In this document: positions 34,801 through 46,900 of the stretch, piece by piece
Layout: every line of letters starts with the position of its first letter
Position numbering within the stretch: position 1 is the first letter of the stretch
Assembly: GCA_026214975.1 (NCBI GenBank)
Contig: JAOBSW010000553.1
Location: 842,442-906,441, forward strand
From: Gentiana macrophylla
Lineage: Eukaryota > Streptophyta > Magnoliopsida > Gentianales > Gentianaceae
Length of the DNA stretch: 64,000 nucleotides
Direction: 5' to 3'
Notes under the pieces: model-generated
The model's database searches: none
The model's input: only the letters and a program-made list of their open reading frames with translations
Told to the model about the DNA's origin: nothing
Translations under genes and position numbers: made by a program

Positions 34801-35815
34801 GAACAACACTTTGTGAATCTTGTGTGTACAAGAAGGTTATCAAAGATAGTGTTGTATTTTAGTGTTATACGTTGATGACATACTCCTAATTGGCAACGAT
34901 AAAGGGATGATGTCCGACGTGAAAAGTTGGTTGACCACGCAATTCCAAATGAAAGATTTGGGAGAAGCGAGTTATGTTCTAGGGATCCAAATTATAAGGG
35001 ATCGTAAGAAGAACAGGATGTTAGCTCTGTCCCAAGCAACTTATATAGATAAGGTCTTGCACGCTTCATATGGAGAACGCAAAGAAGGGTTTTCTACCAA
35101 CCCGTCACGGCGTTTACCTATCTAAGTCTCGGGGGCCTCAAACCCGAAGAAGAGGTGAAAGCTATGGGAAGAGTGCCATATGCCTCGGTTGTTGGTAGTC
35201 TTATGTATGCTATGAGGTGTACGAGACCGACATTTGTTACGGCGTTGGATTAGTCACCGTTTTCGGTCAAATCCAGGCAACCGTGATCGACAATGCGAAG
35301 AAAGAATCTCATCAAATATTTGAAGAGAAACGTAAATTATATGCTCGCTCATTCGAGTGGGAGTTTGGAGCTAGCGGGTACACCGATTTCGATTTTGATC
35401 AGACATGCAGATGATTCTAAATCTACCTACGGTTCGAGTGTTTACGCTTGGTGGCGGTGCAAGAGAATGGAGAAGCCAAAAGCAATCCAAAGACAAAGCC
35501 AGATTCAACAATGGAAGTCGAGTTCATAGCGCGGCCTCGGAGGCAAACTAAAGAAGCGATTTGGTTAAGAAAGTTCATCAATGGATTAGGCGTTGTCCCG
35601 AATCGTGAAGATCCTATTACTCTCTATTGTGATAACAATGGGGCCATTGCCAACTCTAGAGAACCTCAAAGCACGATGAAGTCGAAGCATATAGAGAGAA
35701 AATACTGGGTGATCAACGATTTTGTCGATAGAGGGACATTTCCGTCAAGAAAATCGCCTCCGCCGATAATCCTGCCGATCCATTCACCAAGACGCATCGA
35801 TTGAAGCTTTTAGTC
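31880..35815 (+). pseudogene. Broken copia gag-pol polyprotein
   Basis: Domains in order: gag start near 31890 (NNFKKWKSN); zinc knuckle CFYCKEVGHWRRHC near 32611-32652; protease site WILDLGATNHVC, where Leu replaces the usual Ser after Asp; pre-integrase LWHLRLGHISLERLKRL near 33213; integrase remnant to about 34150 (CLFVGYPKGTRGG); reverse transcriptase with LYVDDILLIGNDKGM (from 34865); RNase H with LYCDNNGAIANSREPQSTM (from 35620). The frame changes repeatedly and stops occur, so no functional polyprotein is possible as shown. Some indels may be assembly errors. Confidence 0.9.
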
Positions 35816-35951
35816 GACACTTGGAGACTATAGGTATTAGAGACATGTCTCATTTGCTTTAGAGCAAGTGGGAGTGATAGTTTCTTTGTATTTTAAATAA
35901 TAGGGTGTGCTCTAAAACAATTAATCACATGCTTTCGTGCAAGTGGGAGAT
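35816..35951 (+). other. Copia 3' non-coding tail and polypurine tract
   Basis: Two related gcaagtgggag motifs (about 35864 and 35938) end at the LTR. The second is the polypurine tract directly before TGTTAAG. Confidence 0.6.
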
Positions 35952-37762
35952 TGTTAAGTGTGATGCCCGAAAGACAATTTTGTAATTGTTTTATTTAATA
36001 AATGAAATGATGTTATTATTCATATTTATTATTCTCATATTCACCGATGTGACAATAGTATCTACACTACAGAAAACCCTAAGTATATCGTTTATGTAAT
36101 CACTTAACTCAGTGTATGGTATAAACACAGGAGGATTGAGTTAGTGAAGATGTACTTAAAATACAATTAGCCCGTAGTGAAGTTAATCGAGAGTATCGGG
36201 TCTCTCCTTTAACGTGCTATTAATGCGCCCAGAACACAATAGGTGTGATTGTCTTATCCGGACTTTCGGTTAAGAGAACCTAATGGGGCATTTATATATG
36301 ATAGATATATCATATAGAAATTTGGACCGATTTGATTAGAGTTCACGATATAATTCCGTAATCGAAGTCTTATCGAATCAATGGATGATCATATTTATGG
36401 ATATATCTTAATCTCGAGGTGATCGCGATCAACCGCTTGAATCGCATGAAGTTTGACTTGACGGTTAAGGATTACACCGAGTCCGTGGTCCGAATTACCC
36501 CATCTTGGCATTGTAATTGGATTGAGTGAGTAGTCACGTGTTATCACAGATACGGAATCCATTCCTTCCATTTATGGAAGTAGATAGACGATTCCTTATT
36601 TGTTAATCCTAAACCGATCGATCGCATGCGAGTTCATATTACAATCGATTAGCTACGGTGAGTTGTATGAATTAATTGATCACTAGGGGTTAATGGTAAA
36701 TAATGATAAGAGGTTCTAAAAAAGGTTAACGGTAACTTCCCGATTTAGAATGAGCGATCTATGGAGGATTAATCCATATGTAATGATTATATCAATGGAC
36801 GCTTATTATTATTCTCGTGAGGAGATAAATATAATCTTATAATCGGAGGAGTGCGATCACGGGATTATGGTGGCATATTCTGTGATTGATTTATCGAATA
36901 TGATTATTCTATAATTATTTATTTGATTTATCGAGTCACTGATTATTAGTCCATGGTCCAAGCGTGCCTCCTAATATAGCATAGCTATTCTCGGACGTCG
37001 AATCCTAATAATATTAATTTAGTTCTTGTTGGACTTTATTAAAACGATATGTGAATTAATTGTTTAGTGGACTATTAAATTAGTTGAAATTTAAATAATT
37101 AAATATGTGGAAAAGACATTTTTCATAAAAACTTGGCCCAAATGTGTTATAGCCCAAAATTAATTATGACTAGGTCATAAATTAAAAGTGGCGCCCCTCT
37201 TATTTTTGGAACAAGAAATTAGTTTTCTTGTGATTAATAAGACATGTCATAAAATATTTATTGGATAAATATTTATGGTAAATAATAAAGATAAATATTA
37301 TTCTAGATTTGTTCTAGAATATTATGGAATTATCTTTTATTAAAGGATTTATTTTGTTTGATAAATAAAAATCCTTGGAGGCTAAGTTTTTTACTCTCCT
37401 ATATAAAGAGAGTTTAAAGCCTTATACACATTGATAAATTTCGACTTCTCCTATAGTAGAGAGAAGAAAAGAATTTCGCCAAGGAGATTTGGGGAGAAAT
37501 CTTGGAGATTTTTCCGGTAGCATATCGGAAGGGTTCGAGTCGAGAATTCCTTCCACCGGGAATTGCTTGGATCACACGATCGGAAAGATCGTGGTGCTCT
37601 TCACATCTTCACATTCATCCTTTGCGGTTCTTCAACTTGAATTTAGAGATTCAAGAGGTATGATCTACATCCCCCTTGTAGAATAGATCTAGTTGTTTTA
37701 TTACGTATATTATATAGATCTAGATCCATAAATCGCTTCCGTTGCGGATGGTATTACTAATA
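35952..37762 (+). repeat. Copia 3' LTR
   Basis: 1811 bp from TGTTAAGTGTGATGCCC to ATTACTAATA, uninterrupted. It shows the original sequence at the point where Helitron A entered the 5' LTR. GCAGC follows as target duplication. Confidence 0.9.
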
Positions 37763-39133
37763 GCAGCCTCTTGGGCTGACACGTGGCACCCATTTTTTTC
37801 TTCGGTAAAAACCGGAAATTCGGTTATCGTTATATATAAACCGAATGAGGCTTTAAAATTCAATCAACCGAAAATTTTCGATTTCTCAATTCGATTTCGA
37901 CACAACAATTGAATATTATACACAACAAAGTGTATATTTCGATACGGTTCATTTTTAGTACATCTAACTGATAGTGCGGATTCAGTTTCAAATTTCAATC
38001 AACCGAAATTTTTTGATTTCGACACAACAATTGAATAAAACCGTGTGGACACCACATTAAATATTTTTATTATTTTGAACAGCATAACGTCGGTGGAACC
38101 GACGGACATTTGCAATATAAACCTCACTAAAATTGACGTTGGTATACCAAATAACTTTTAATATTTTCCAGCCCGTTTGACACATGTTTTTTTTTCCTAC
38201 CAAATGAATAAACACGAGATCAATGACGTATTCATTAATGATAAGAAAGTTTTTTTTTCTTATTTGGTAAAAACCGGAATTTCGGTTATCGTTATATATA
38301 AACCGAATGAGGCTTTAAAATTTAATCAACCGAAAATTTTCGATTTCTCGATTCGATTTCGACACAACAATTGAATATTATACCCAACAAAGTGTATATT
38401 TCGATACGGTTCATTTTTAGTACATCAAACTCACAGTGGGGATTCAGTTTTAAATTTCAATCAAACACAACAATTGAATAAAACCGTGTGGACACCACAT
38501 TAAATATTTTTATTATTTTGAACAACATAGTGTCGGTGGAACCGACGGTTATTTGCAGTACGAACGTCACTAAAATTGACATTGGAATATCAAATCACTT
38601 TTTATATTCTTCAGCTCGTTTGACACGTGTTTTTTTTTCTTCTATCAAATGAATGAACACGAGATCAATGACGTATTCATTAATGATAAGAAAGTGAAAT
38701 GTCGTATAGAAAATGAGTGTAACACATTTTCAAGCATATTAATGATCTGGAAGCTAAAGTGTCCCGGAAGATTTGACCGTGTAGTTATGGTCCGCTTATT
38801 GTTTTTCTATAATGTTTCATTGTGTAAATTCGAAGCTAAAGTGATCGACTTTATGTTTTTGTTCTCCGATACATCATATTGTAGTTTATCTTGTAGATGG
38901 GAACTACTGATAGGGCTGGAAGAGAGGTGATTCACAAGCTTCACGTCTCTAAGAAAGAACTACCTCTTGGAGAAAATATGATATATTTCTCTTGCTCTCT
39001 TTGTCTTGTGTCTTGAATTTGTTATGGTTTAAGCTTACGCAATTTATTTCACATTGGGATCTATTCTTTGATATTATCGTTGATAACGATTTATGTTTGG
39101 TCCGTCTTGCCTTGCACGGCTCACGTTAACTAG

Positions 39134-39183
39134 TATTAATATTGGTTCCAATTTAACGATATAGTTAGCTATAAAATAAAAAA

Positions 39184-39224
<41 letters not shown>

Positions 39225-40484
39225 TTATAGGTTTTTGTCAGCAATGACATATTAATAAATAAAACAGGATCCAAGTACACTGATAATTAGAAAGGACAAA
39301 AACTATGTAAATTTCCTAAAACACCCTTAACCTAATAATTCTATCCCTAAAACCTATTTTTGCAGCCGTCTCCATTTTTTCCCATTTCTTTTTTTGAACA
39401 GGTATGGATTCGCTTGAAGGCTTCAAAGCTGTGAAAGAAAGCTGCCATTTTTGACCGGATTGATTTGTTCCGGCGACCGGATTGGTGTGTTCCGGTCAAT
39501 TCAATCCCCGTTTCATCCTCGTGCCCAAACTCTGTTATGGAAAGATTGAGTTTTTAGCAACATCAACTCTTAATTCGGGAAGAAATCGTTGATTGCTGCA
39601 ACCTAATTACTTGGCTTCGCAAGCTTTTTCAAATCGGATTTTGAAAAGATGTGCGAATTACCGGTGTAAGCAATCCATGTCCGTCCTTGCCGTCCGTCCG
39701 AATCAAACTTAATCGTTGATTGCTTTGTGATTGGAAGAAGAAGGAGTTTTGATTGGAGGATGGAAGCGAAGAAGGAGATGGAGTTTTGATTGCCGTGATA
39801 AACAATCCAATGAATTCCAACTCCACTGCGTTGTCGCCGGATTTTGGCCTCCGTGGTCGCTTTGAAGAAGAAACGAACCAAACAGTGACAAGTTTTTTTA
39901 TTTTATTTTTATTTTTATTTTTATTTTATATTTTATGGGTTGTTACTATTTGTTAATTGTCCGTTACTACATTTTACGGGTCTGTTTACCATTTGTTTTT
40001 AATTACATTACTTGTTTTTAGGATGTTACGACATTTTATGTGATTGTTACGACTTTTATGGACATTTTATGGGACGGTTACTACTTGTTTTCGTGGTACA
40101 TTATATTTTATCTAGTGTTTAGGTCATTATTATTTTAATGCCCCTTTACTCTTCAAGTTTAGTGGTCACATTATTTTTCCATTGGATGTTACGATTTTTA
40201 TAAGGTACATTATTATTTGTTTTTGGTCAGAATTGACATTTTATAAATACATTTATTACTTGTTTTTAGATCGTTACTACTTTTTCATTGGATGTTCTGA
40301 CATTTTATGGGTTATTACTACTTGTTTTTGATCGTTTTCATTTGTAGAAGGGTCAAAAGTAACAAGGGGTATTTTTGTCCAAAGATTTTGTTTTTGTCCT
40401 TTATAACAACTGAAAAATAAGAATGTCATTGCAGACCCATTTATGTGTTTTTTTCGTCTGTGGCTCATTCCCCCTAAATATTAC
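39134..40484. other. Spacer between Helitron C and a MITE
   Basis: It has an (AAT)n run at 39183-39222 and a degenerate repeat zone at about 39945-40340, in which gttactacttgttttt, gacattttatggg and related words alternate. The zone at 39380-39900 has small frames on both strands but no recognised protein. Confidence 0.45.
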
Positions 40485-40759
40485 TACTCCCTCCGTTTTA
40501 TTGAAAATGTAAATATTTTGTTAGTAAAGAAATTTTTTGTATTGGAATTTTTTTATTGGACTTAAATTTTTGCTTTAATTCCCTAAATTACCCCAACTCA
40601 TTAATTGGTGTCCCATAAATATTGTGAAAATAATGCTACATATAAAAGGATAAAAGGTAAATTAGTGAGTTTTAAATGACTGAATATTTCATTAATTGAT
40701 GTCTCCTTAAATATTATGAGTTTCAAAATGTCCTAAAACGTGTTGGAACGGAAGGAGTA
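40485..40759. mobile_element. Stowaway-type MITE abutting Helitron D
   Basis: Starts TACTCCCTCCGTTTTATTG and ends GTTGGAACGGAAGGAGTA. About 275 bp, non-coding, with TA borders. Helitron D begins at the very next base. Confidence 0.8.
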
Positions 40760-42426
40760 TCTATAAGAAGCTAAGGAGGGTGTGCACAAGAGGCCGCGTG
40801 ACCACCCTCCTCGTCGACACACGCTAATTTTTTTAAATGCCAAAATTTCGGTTAGCATTATATAGAAACCTAATTTTTTTGTTCGATTGCACAATTTATT
40901 TCGGTTAGCGTTATATAGAAACATAAATTTTTGTTCGATTGCAATTAACGCTCTACATCTTATTTGTAAGCGAACCGAAAATCAAACCTGAAAAAACACC
41001 ACACTTGGCAAAAAAAAAATAAAAAATTAATCAAACCTTTTTGGTTTGTTTTTTATTTTATTTTAAAATCAAACGTGTCCCGTTAGTAGTTTGTGCAGAA
41101 TAGGGGAAAAAACGGAAAGACCGACGGATTTGAAGTTCTGTTGTGTAGTATACGATGGAATATGGGTCAAGTTTAACTATAAAATACAACAACAAAAAAT
41201 AGCCGAACAAATCTCCGAGCCACGAAAATAGTCACAGCGTCACGATTACTCTCGTTTTTTTTTTTATCAAACCTTTGTGGTTTGTTTTTTTTAAAATCAA
41301 CTGTGTGCCATTAGTAGTTCGTGCTGAAAATGATTAAAAAAGAAGAAGGAAAGACCGACGGATTTCACGTTGTGTTATGTAGTGTACGATGGAAGATGAG
41401 TCAAGTTTAGTTATTACATACAACAAAAAACGTAGCTAAAAAAATATTCGCGCATACTTAAAATTGTCACAACGCGACGATTATTTTCGACACCCTATAA
41501 ATCATCTGCACTCGACACGCGTAACATGGTGCCAAAAAGTTATTTGGTGGTGTATAAAATTAAATGAAAATTTAAAATAAAAAAAAATAAATAAATAAAA
41601 AAAAACCGGTGCCAATAGAACCCGCTTCTATTTATTTTGAATTTACTTGAAGAATCATTTTTCATATTTGTCTGACTAGCTATATTGAACTTATTGGTCG
41701 TGTAAGAATGTATGATGTATTTATGTGGCTTCTATTGCCACCACGAAATTAACGGCGCCGCGATTACTCTCGGAGCCTTATAAATCACTCTTGACACCAC
41801 AATAAATGTTTTTATTATTTTAAACACCATAACGCCGGTGGAACCGACAACCGCTTGCGCGATGACGCGTCACTATATTTGATGTTGGAATACCGATCAC
41901 TTTTTATATTCTTCAGACCGCTTGATGGTGATTTTTTTCCCACCAAATGAATGAACACGAGATCAATGACGTATTCATTAATGATAAGAAAGAGAAATGC
42001 CGTATAGAAAATGAGTGAAATACATTTTCAAGCATATTAATGATCTGGAAGCTAATGCGTCCCGGGATTTAACCGTGTAGTTATGGTCCGCTTATTGTTT
42101 TTCTATAATGTTTCATTACGTAAAACTCAAGCTAAAGGGATCGACTTTAAGACATTGTTCTCCGATACATCGTATTGTGGTTTATTTTGTATGTGGAAAC
42201 TTCTCATGTGGGTCGGAAGCAAGTGATTCACAAACCCTCACGCCTCTAAGAAAGAGCTACCTCTGCGAGAGAATGTGATATGTTTCGCATTGCTCTCTTT
42301 GTCTTGTGCCTTCTTTGTTACGGTTTAAAAACACGCGATTTATTTCACGTTGGGCATCTATTCTTTGGTATTATCGTTGGTAACGATTTATGTTGGTCGT
42401 CGCGCTGCACGACTCACATTCACTAG
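40760..42426 (+). mobile_element. Helitron D
   Basis: 1667 bp, starting TCTATAAGAAGCTAAGGAGG after A. The 3' end has a GTCGT/ACGAC stem, 10 bases, then CTAG and T. It shares long stretches with Helitron C, including aatgacgtattcattaatga (41967 region; also near 38222 and 38666) and cgtgtagttatggtccgctt. It also contains its own internal duplication (aagaccgacggattt at about 41117 and 41352). Non-autonomous. Confidence 0.75.
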
Positions 42427-43272
42427 TTATCTATACTATACTAAAGGAAAATGATTTTGACATTGAATTTACGTGCCCTTATCCCCAAATTTGTGATTTT
42501 TGGTCATCTGGAATTTTTGTGTTATTTTGTTTTCTTTTTAAGTGTTAAAATATGTGGTTATAAAGTGTTGTGTGGATGATTTATGTGCACAAATTCTGTG
42601 CCTAAATCACTATCCTATACTAAAAGAGTTTTTCTTTATTCATTTTAGTATTATTAAAATTAAAACATTACATCACCTATTTAAAAGATGTGTTTTGTCA
42701 AATTCATCAATTATTTTAAAATGGACAATTCCCTCTCTCTCCATCCGGTGGCGGTAGAATTTGAGCATGTTGGATTGAGCAGGTTGAATTTTTACATAGT
42801 ATTAGTCGGGTTGGTTCAAGAAAAAACTAACCCAAACCAAACCAAATGACTATAAAACCCAATGGGTTGGTTCGGATTGGTTTGGGTTGAGTTTCGAGTT
42901 TTCATCCATAGAACATGCATCTATAATAAAACTTTTATGCTTTATAATCCACACACATGTATATATATTCAAATTCGAGTTCCATACCATATGTTCATAA
43001 CAATAATCATTAAAAGACACTTTTCTAGAAAAGAAAACGTTAAAATTTGATAATTAATAGAAAAACATATAGAGATAATATATAAAGACCAATAGTCATA
43101 CATAACCCTTCAAAAAAAATAGTCATACATAAAAAAACCATACACGTATTCTTTTTTCCGAAGAAAGGTCAAAGAATGTAGACAGAAACTGAAAATAAAG
43201 TGATATCAGCAATATGATAACACCATTTTACTTTGGACGGGATTCGCACGCGCACGCACGCACGCACGCGCG

Positions 43273-43311
<39 letters not shown>

Positions 43312-43640
43312 CGGGTTAGGTTGGGTTGGGTCAACCCGAAAAAAAATTAAAAAAAAACCAAATGCAACCCAAAATGTTTTTGGTTCAGGTCAAAACTCAA
43401 CCCAAAAACTTTGGGTTTCAATTGGTTTGGGTTTTCGGGTTGGTTCGGTTTGAGTTTTGGGTTGGATCGGATTCATGGGTTTCAAATTTAAGTACTCAAG
43501 GAAATGGGCGCGTACCGGCCGCATGACCCTTCTCAATTCTTTAAAAAAAAATACGAAACAATGTCGTTTTGGTAAAAAAAAAAAAAACCTAATTACCCGT
43601 CCAATCTGAATTTTTTTTAGGATGACCTCAGTGAAATTTT
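42427..43640. repeat. gggttgg-rich repeat region with microsatellite
   Basis: Another Helitron-like start (TCTATACTATACTAAAGG) is at 42430, with no matching 3' end. From 42775 to 43480 words such as gggttggttcgg, cccaaaccaaacc and gggttgggtcaacccg recur in both orientations, as in non-autonomous DNA elements. A compound (GCAC)n(CA)n(TA)n microsatellite lies at 43246-43312. Confidence 0.45.
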
Positions 43641-43675
43641 TTTCTAGATCCGCCACCATCTCTATCCGCATATAA

Positions 43676-43987
43676 TTGTTGTTAAACAATAAAGCATAAG
43701 GGCAGAATCACAAATTCAGAATGGATTCGTATTCATCTCAAGTTTTGAAAAAAGGCAATAAATTGCAAGACAGTTGATAACATTAATACACTTCATCGAA
43801 ATCGATCAATGTATGATTCACCGATTGCCCAATGAATGTGTCTTTGCGATATACTACAAATGAAAAGCTTTTGGACAAATGTATCTAGTTTCCAAAGTTG
43901 TAATTTTCCCAACATCATTACTACTCGATGTGCGGTGCGGTGCGGTGCGGTGCGATCATGATTCATACAAACAAAAGTTAGTGCAAT
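43676..43987. repeat. 3' flank of SDR3, paralogous to the SDR2 flank
   Basis: Collinear with 11233-11687 (ttgttgttaaacaataaagc, atacacttcatcga, tttccaaagttgtaa). A short (GTGCG)n run at 43930-43953 is private to this copy. Confidence 0.7.
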
Positions 43988-45304
43988 TCAAAGGGAGGAG
44001 AAAATGGGAAAACCAGGTAAGATGTGACCGGAATCAACAATGAAAATATTGCCAGATACATATTTGGAGGAGTCGTGGATCAGGTAACGAACAAGAGACG
44101 TTAATGCCGGATCAGCTGTACCAAGAATTCTCAAAGGAACCGTTCTTTCAACAACGTTTTTCAGCCATACTTTTTTTACAAGGCCCTCTGTTATCTCTGA
44201 TTTGAAAACACCCGGTGCTATTGAGTTCACTCTTATGTTGTATTTTCCCATTTCCAAAGCCATTACCTGTTACATATAGTAGAAACATCATATATATAAT
44301 AATCAATTGAACACATGCATTTCTAACCCCCCACAAAAAAAAATGAATTTCAGGGCAAAATATTATAGACTACAAGGGTCATCGAGATCTATGATGCACA
44401 AACACTTATGTCTGCTGGGAACGTGTTCCATATCTGATATGTATCCGTAACAGATACGCATCGGATTCGTATATATATATATATATATATGTATATCGTT
44501 TGGTATTTATGTATTATCCATACACTTTCAACGCGTATCAAGAGAAATAACTCCATGATATCTTGTAATGAAAAAGAAAAAATAAATAAATAAAAACTAT
44601 AAATTAATACCTTTGTCATTGTGTTCAAAGCAGCTTTTGACGTATCGTATGCGAAGCCACCGGGCAAGTGTCCACGTTGCACACCAGCAATAGAGGAGAT
44701 ATTGATAACAGATCCACCATGCAGATTGGCATCACGCATATGTATGCAGACATACTTGGACACCAACCACGCACCTGTTATATTCGTTTTAATTGTGTTG
44801 TTCCACTCCTCCTCTGTCAAGTCTAAGAAAGTGTGTATAGTACCTGAGAAACTCACAAGTCACAACAACAATATTTGTTCTCTGATTAGAATAATGATAC
44901 TGTCACAACCTTTGGAAAACGAAACAGACTAACTGAAAGAAATCAAAACCTCTGACACCGGCGTTATTGATGAGCACGTCGATTCGGCCAAAAGCGTCCC
45001 AAGCTTTCTTCACTGCGGCTTCGATTGAGGCACCGTCTGAACTAACGTCGAGTTCCACAGGCACTGCTCTTAGTCCGAGCCGGTTGATACCGTCGCACAG
45101 GGACTTAAGTCGGTCAACTCGGCGTGCAGCAGCTACAACTTTGCAGCCGGCTTTAGCTAAGTCAATGCAGTATTCTTTACCCATTCCGGATGATGCGCCG
45201 GTTACCAGCACTACTTTGCTGTTCAGGTCGGTCAATGGCTCTAGTTGGCTCGACATTTTTTCGTCTTCTTGTTTGGCTTCGGCCTGAGAAGATTGGCTAG
45301 ACAA
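43988..45304 (-). CDS. SDR3: NAD(P)-dependent short-chain dehydrogenase/reductase, FabG-like
   Basis: Three exons on the minus strand, 45304-44950, 44843-44611 and 44266-43988, give 288 residues. Motifs: TGASSGMG (Met where the others have Ile), NNAG, INISS and YDTSK (Tyr184, Lys188), with the C-terminus FPIFSSL. Two in-frame starts exist: 45304 adds 16 residues ([16 protein letters not shown]), while 45256 aligns with SDR1 and SDR2. The first ATG is annotated, but the second may be the conserved start. Intron 1 is 106 bp, far shorter than in SDR1 and SDR2, and intron 2 is 344 bp with an (AT)n run. The linker before [10 protein letters not shown] is shorter than in the paralogues. Intact. Confidence 0.9.
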
Positions 45305-46900
45305 AGCAATTAATGGAGAACAATATGATCCTGAATTTGATTAGAGTTATAATGCAGGGCTATAGTATAAACAATGGCAAATGGGCTTTATTTCTTTATG
45401 AAGTTAAAGTCAGATTTAATGAGAGGTCAACTATGGTTTTTATAATAATAACACATGTTTTTTTTTAAATGAGTAAGTAAGCTTTTAAATGTGGTCAACT
45501 ATCTTTTGCTGTCTGGACAGCAATATACGATGTATCAGATCCAATAAAATTTAAGAATGATGATATGGATTCTTATTTTGTAGATAAAATTATCTTAAAG
45601 TTACAATATTTCTCTTATTTTTATACATTGGACTAAAGCTGACATGGTGTGCCTGCACCAGAATAAAACTAATGGTCATGAATTATTCCCTCGATCCATA
45701 TATATATAATCTTGTAAACAATAATAAAAATAAAGAATTTCCTAAACAAAATTCTACTTCCGTCTCTAAAACGTGTCTGTTTTTTCTTTTACACATAAAT
45801 TAAAAAATCAATTAATATACATATATAAACATTAAATATAATGATAGAGATGTGTTTAGAAAAAATACATTAAACGTTGTATTAATTTTCTAAATTGATA
45901 TTTTTATAAGACAAATTATTTTTAAAAAATGAACAAAATTTATATGATAGAGCTAGGTAGTACTATATTAAATTGATTGACCCGAGATCGGATCTGGATC
46001 AGATCTGGATGACGATAATTTGTTCTTTTTCTTTTTCCTAATTATTTCAAAGTGATATATGGTTAAAAGAAAAAAGAAAAAACAAACTTTATCATTGTGT
46101 GAAAATGACGGAAAATCAAAATGATGTGATATTGGGCCAAGCTAAACTCTCAATGTTAAGTAACAAAATGATTTATGTATGTACTAGTTGGATTGGAGTC
46201 AACGAACAGTTAATTATATCATACAATAATTTATCAATTTGGTACCTAAAATCATCTATATTTTGGAGGCCCTGCAGCACGCTGCGTCTCTCGGCCTACG
46301 CCGCGCCGACGCAGTTATCAAGACGAAGATTCAAGTAATGATAAATCAAACATGTTGGCATTTGATTGGAAAATCTTAAGTTCTTAGAAATATAGACCAG
46401 CAATGAATATTTCAAATAAGACTTGAGTGGATGAAATATAATACGTGCAATGCGAATTCTCAATTTCATTATCACAAGTATTTTCGTTGTGGTGAGAAAT
46501 GTGTGGTTACAATGTGATATGAATAAAGAAGCGGGTTACCAAACCGAAATAAAATAGAGGAAAAAGAAATGGATTGAATTATTCAGGTAGACTTTAATTT
46601 ATCAATTATTTTATCAATATTATTATATAATTGTATTATTTTTATATTGTACATATTACTGATACAATTTATGATGTTATTATTCTCTTTTACGACATCA
46701 ATATGATGATATATCTAGTCAATATCTCATGAAAATATGATTGATATCCATCGATTAAATGATGCCATGAAGACTGAAATATAATCATATTGTGTTCGTC
46801 ACACGATTTGAAAATGAATATATGATGACCTGAAGATGGTTAATATTCCAAACGAGCATAGATATGGACTTCTTGTCCATCATTCTATCAAAAACTCATA
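45305..46900. other. Upstream flank of SDR3
   Basis: A TATA-like tttatactatag (minus) lies about 60-110 bp before the two possible start codons. A degraded MITE-like segment spans about 45757-45962 (ctacttccgtctctaaaac to gatagagctaggtagta). No gene is recognised. Confidence 0.35.

Larger units (their letters stand above)
17910..37762 (+). mobile_element. Ty1/copia LTR retrotransposon with nested Helitron in its 5' LTR
   Basis: The two LTRs start TGTTAGGTGTGATGCCC and TGTTAAGTGTGATGCCC and both end ATTACTAATA. After removal of Helitron A the 5' LTR is 1828 bp and the 3' LTR 1811 bp. A primer-binding-site-like TGGTATC follows at 29972, and gcaagtgggagat precedes the 3' LTR as polypurine tract. 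Flanking GCAGC duplications confirm a complete insertion. The internal region has a ~1.9-kb leader and then gag, protease, integrase, reverse transcriptase and RNase H in copia order, all broken. Net length is about 9.6 kb. Confidence 0.9.
17863..39133 (+). mobile_element. Helitron C, split by a nested copia element
   Basis: The 5' end TCTATTAAGTGCTAAGGCAC starts at 17863, 4 bases after Helitron B. The sequence is interrupted at 17909 and resumes at 37768 (cctcttgggctgacacgtgg), matching the undisturbed order in the copy at 14295. The 3' end has a CCGT/ACGG stem, 10 bases, then CTAG at 39130-39133 and T. Without the insert it is about 1.4 kb. It contains an internal tandem duplication of about 465 bp (cggttatcgttatatataaa at about 37815 and 38284). 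No coding capacity. Confidence 0.75.

Noticed and set aside
44389..44856. Longer SDR3 exon 2 frame with an isoleucine/tyrosine repeat tail
   Set aside because: The tail reads through the (AT)n tract of intron 2; the donor at 44610 ends the exon.
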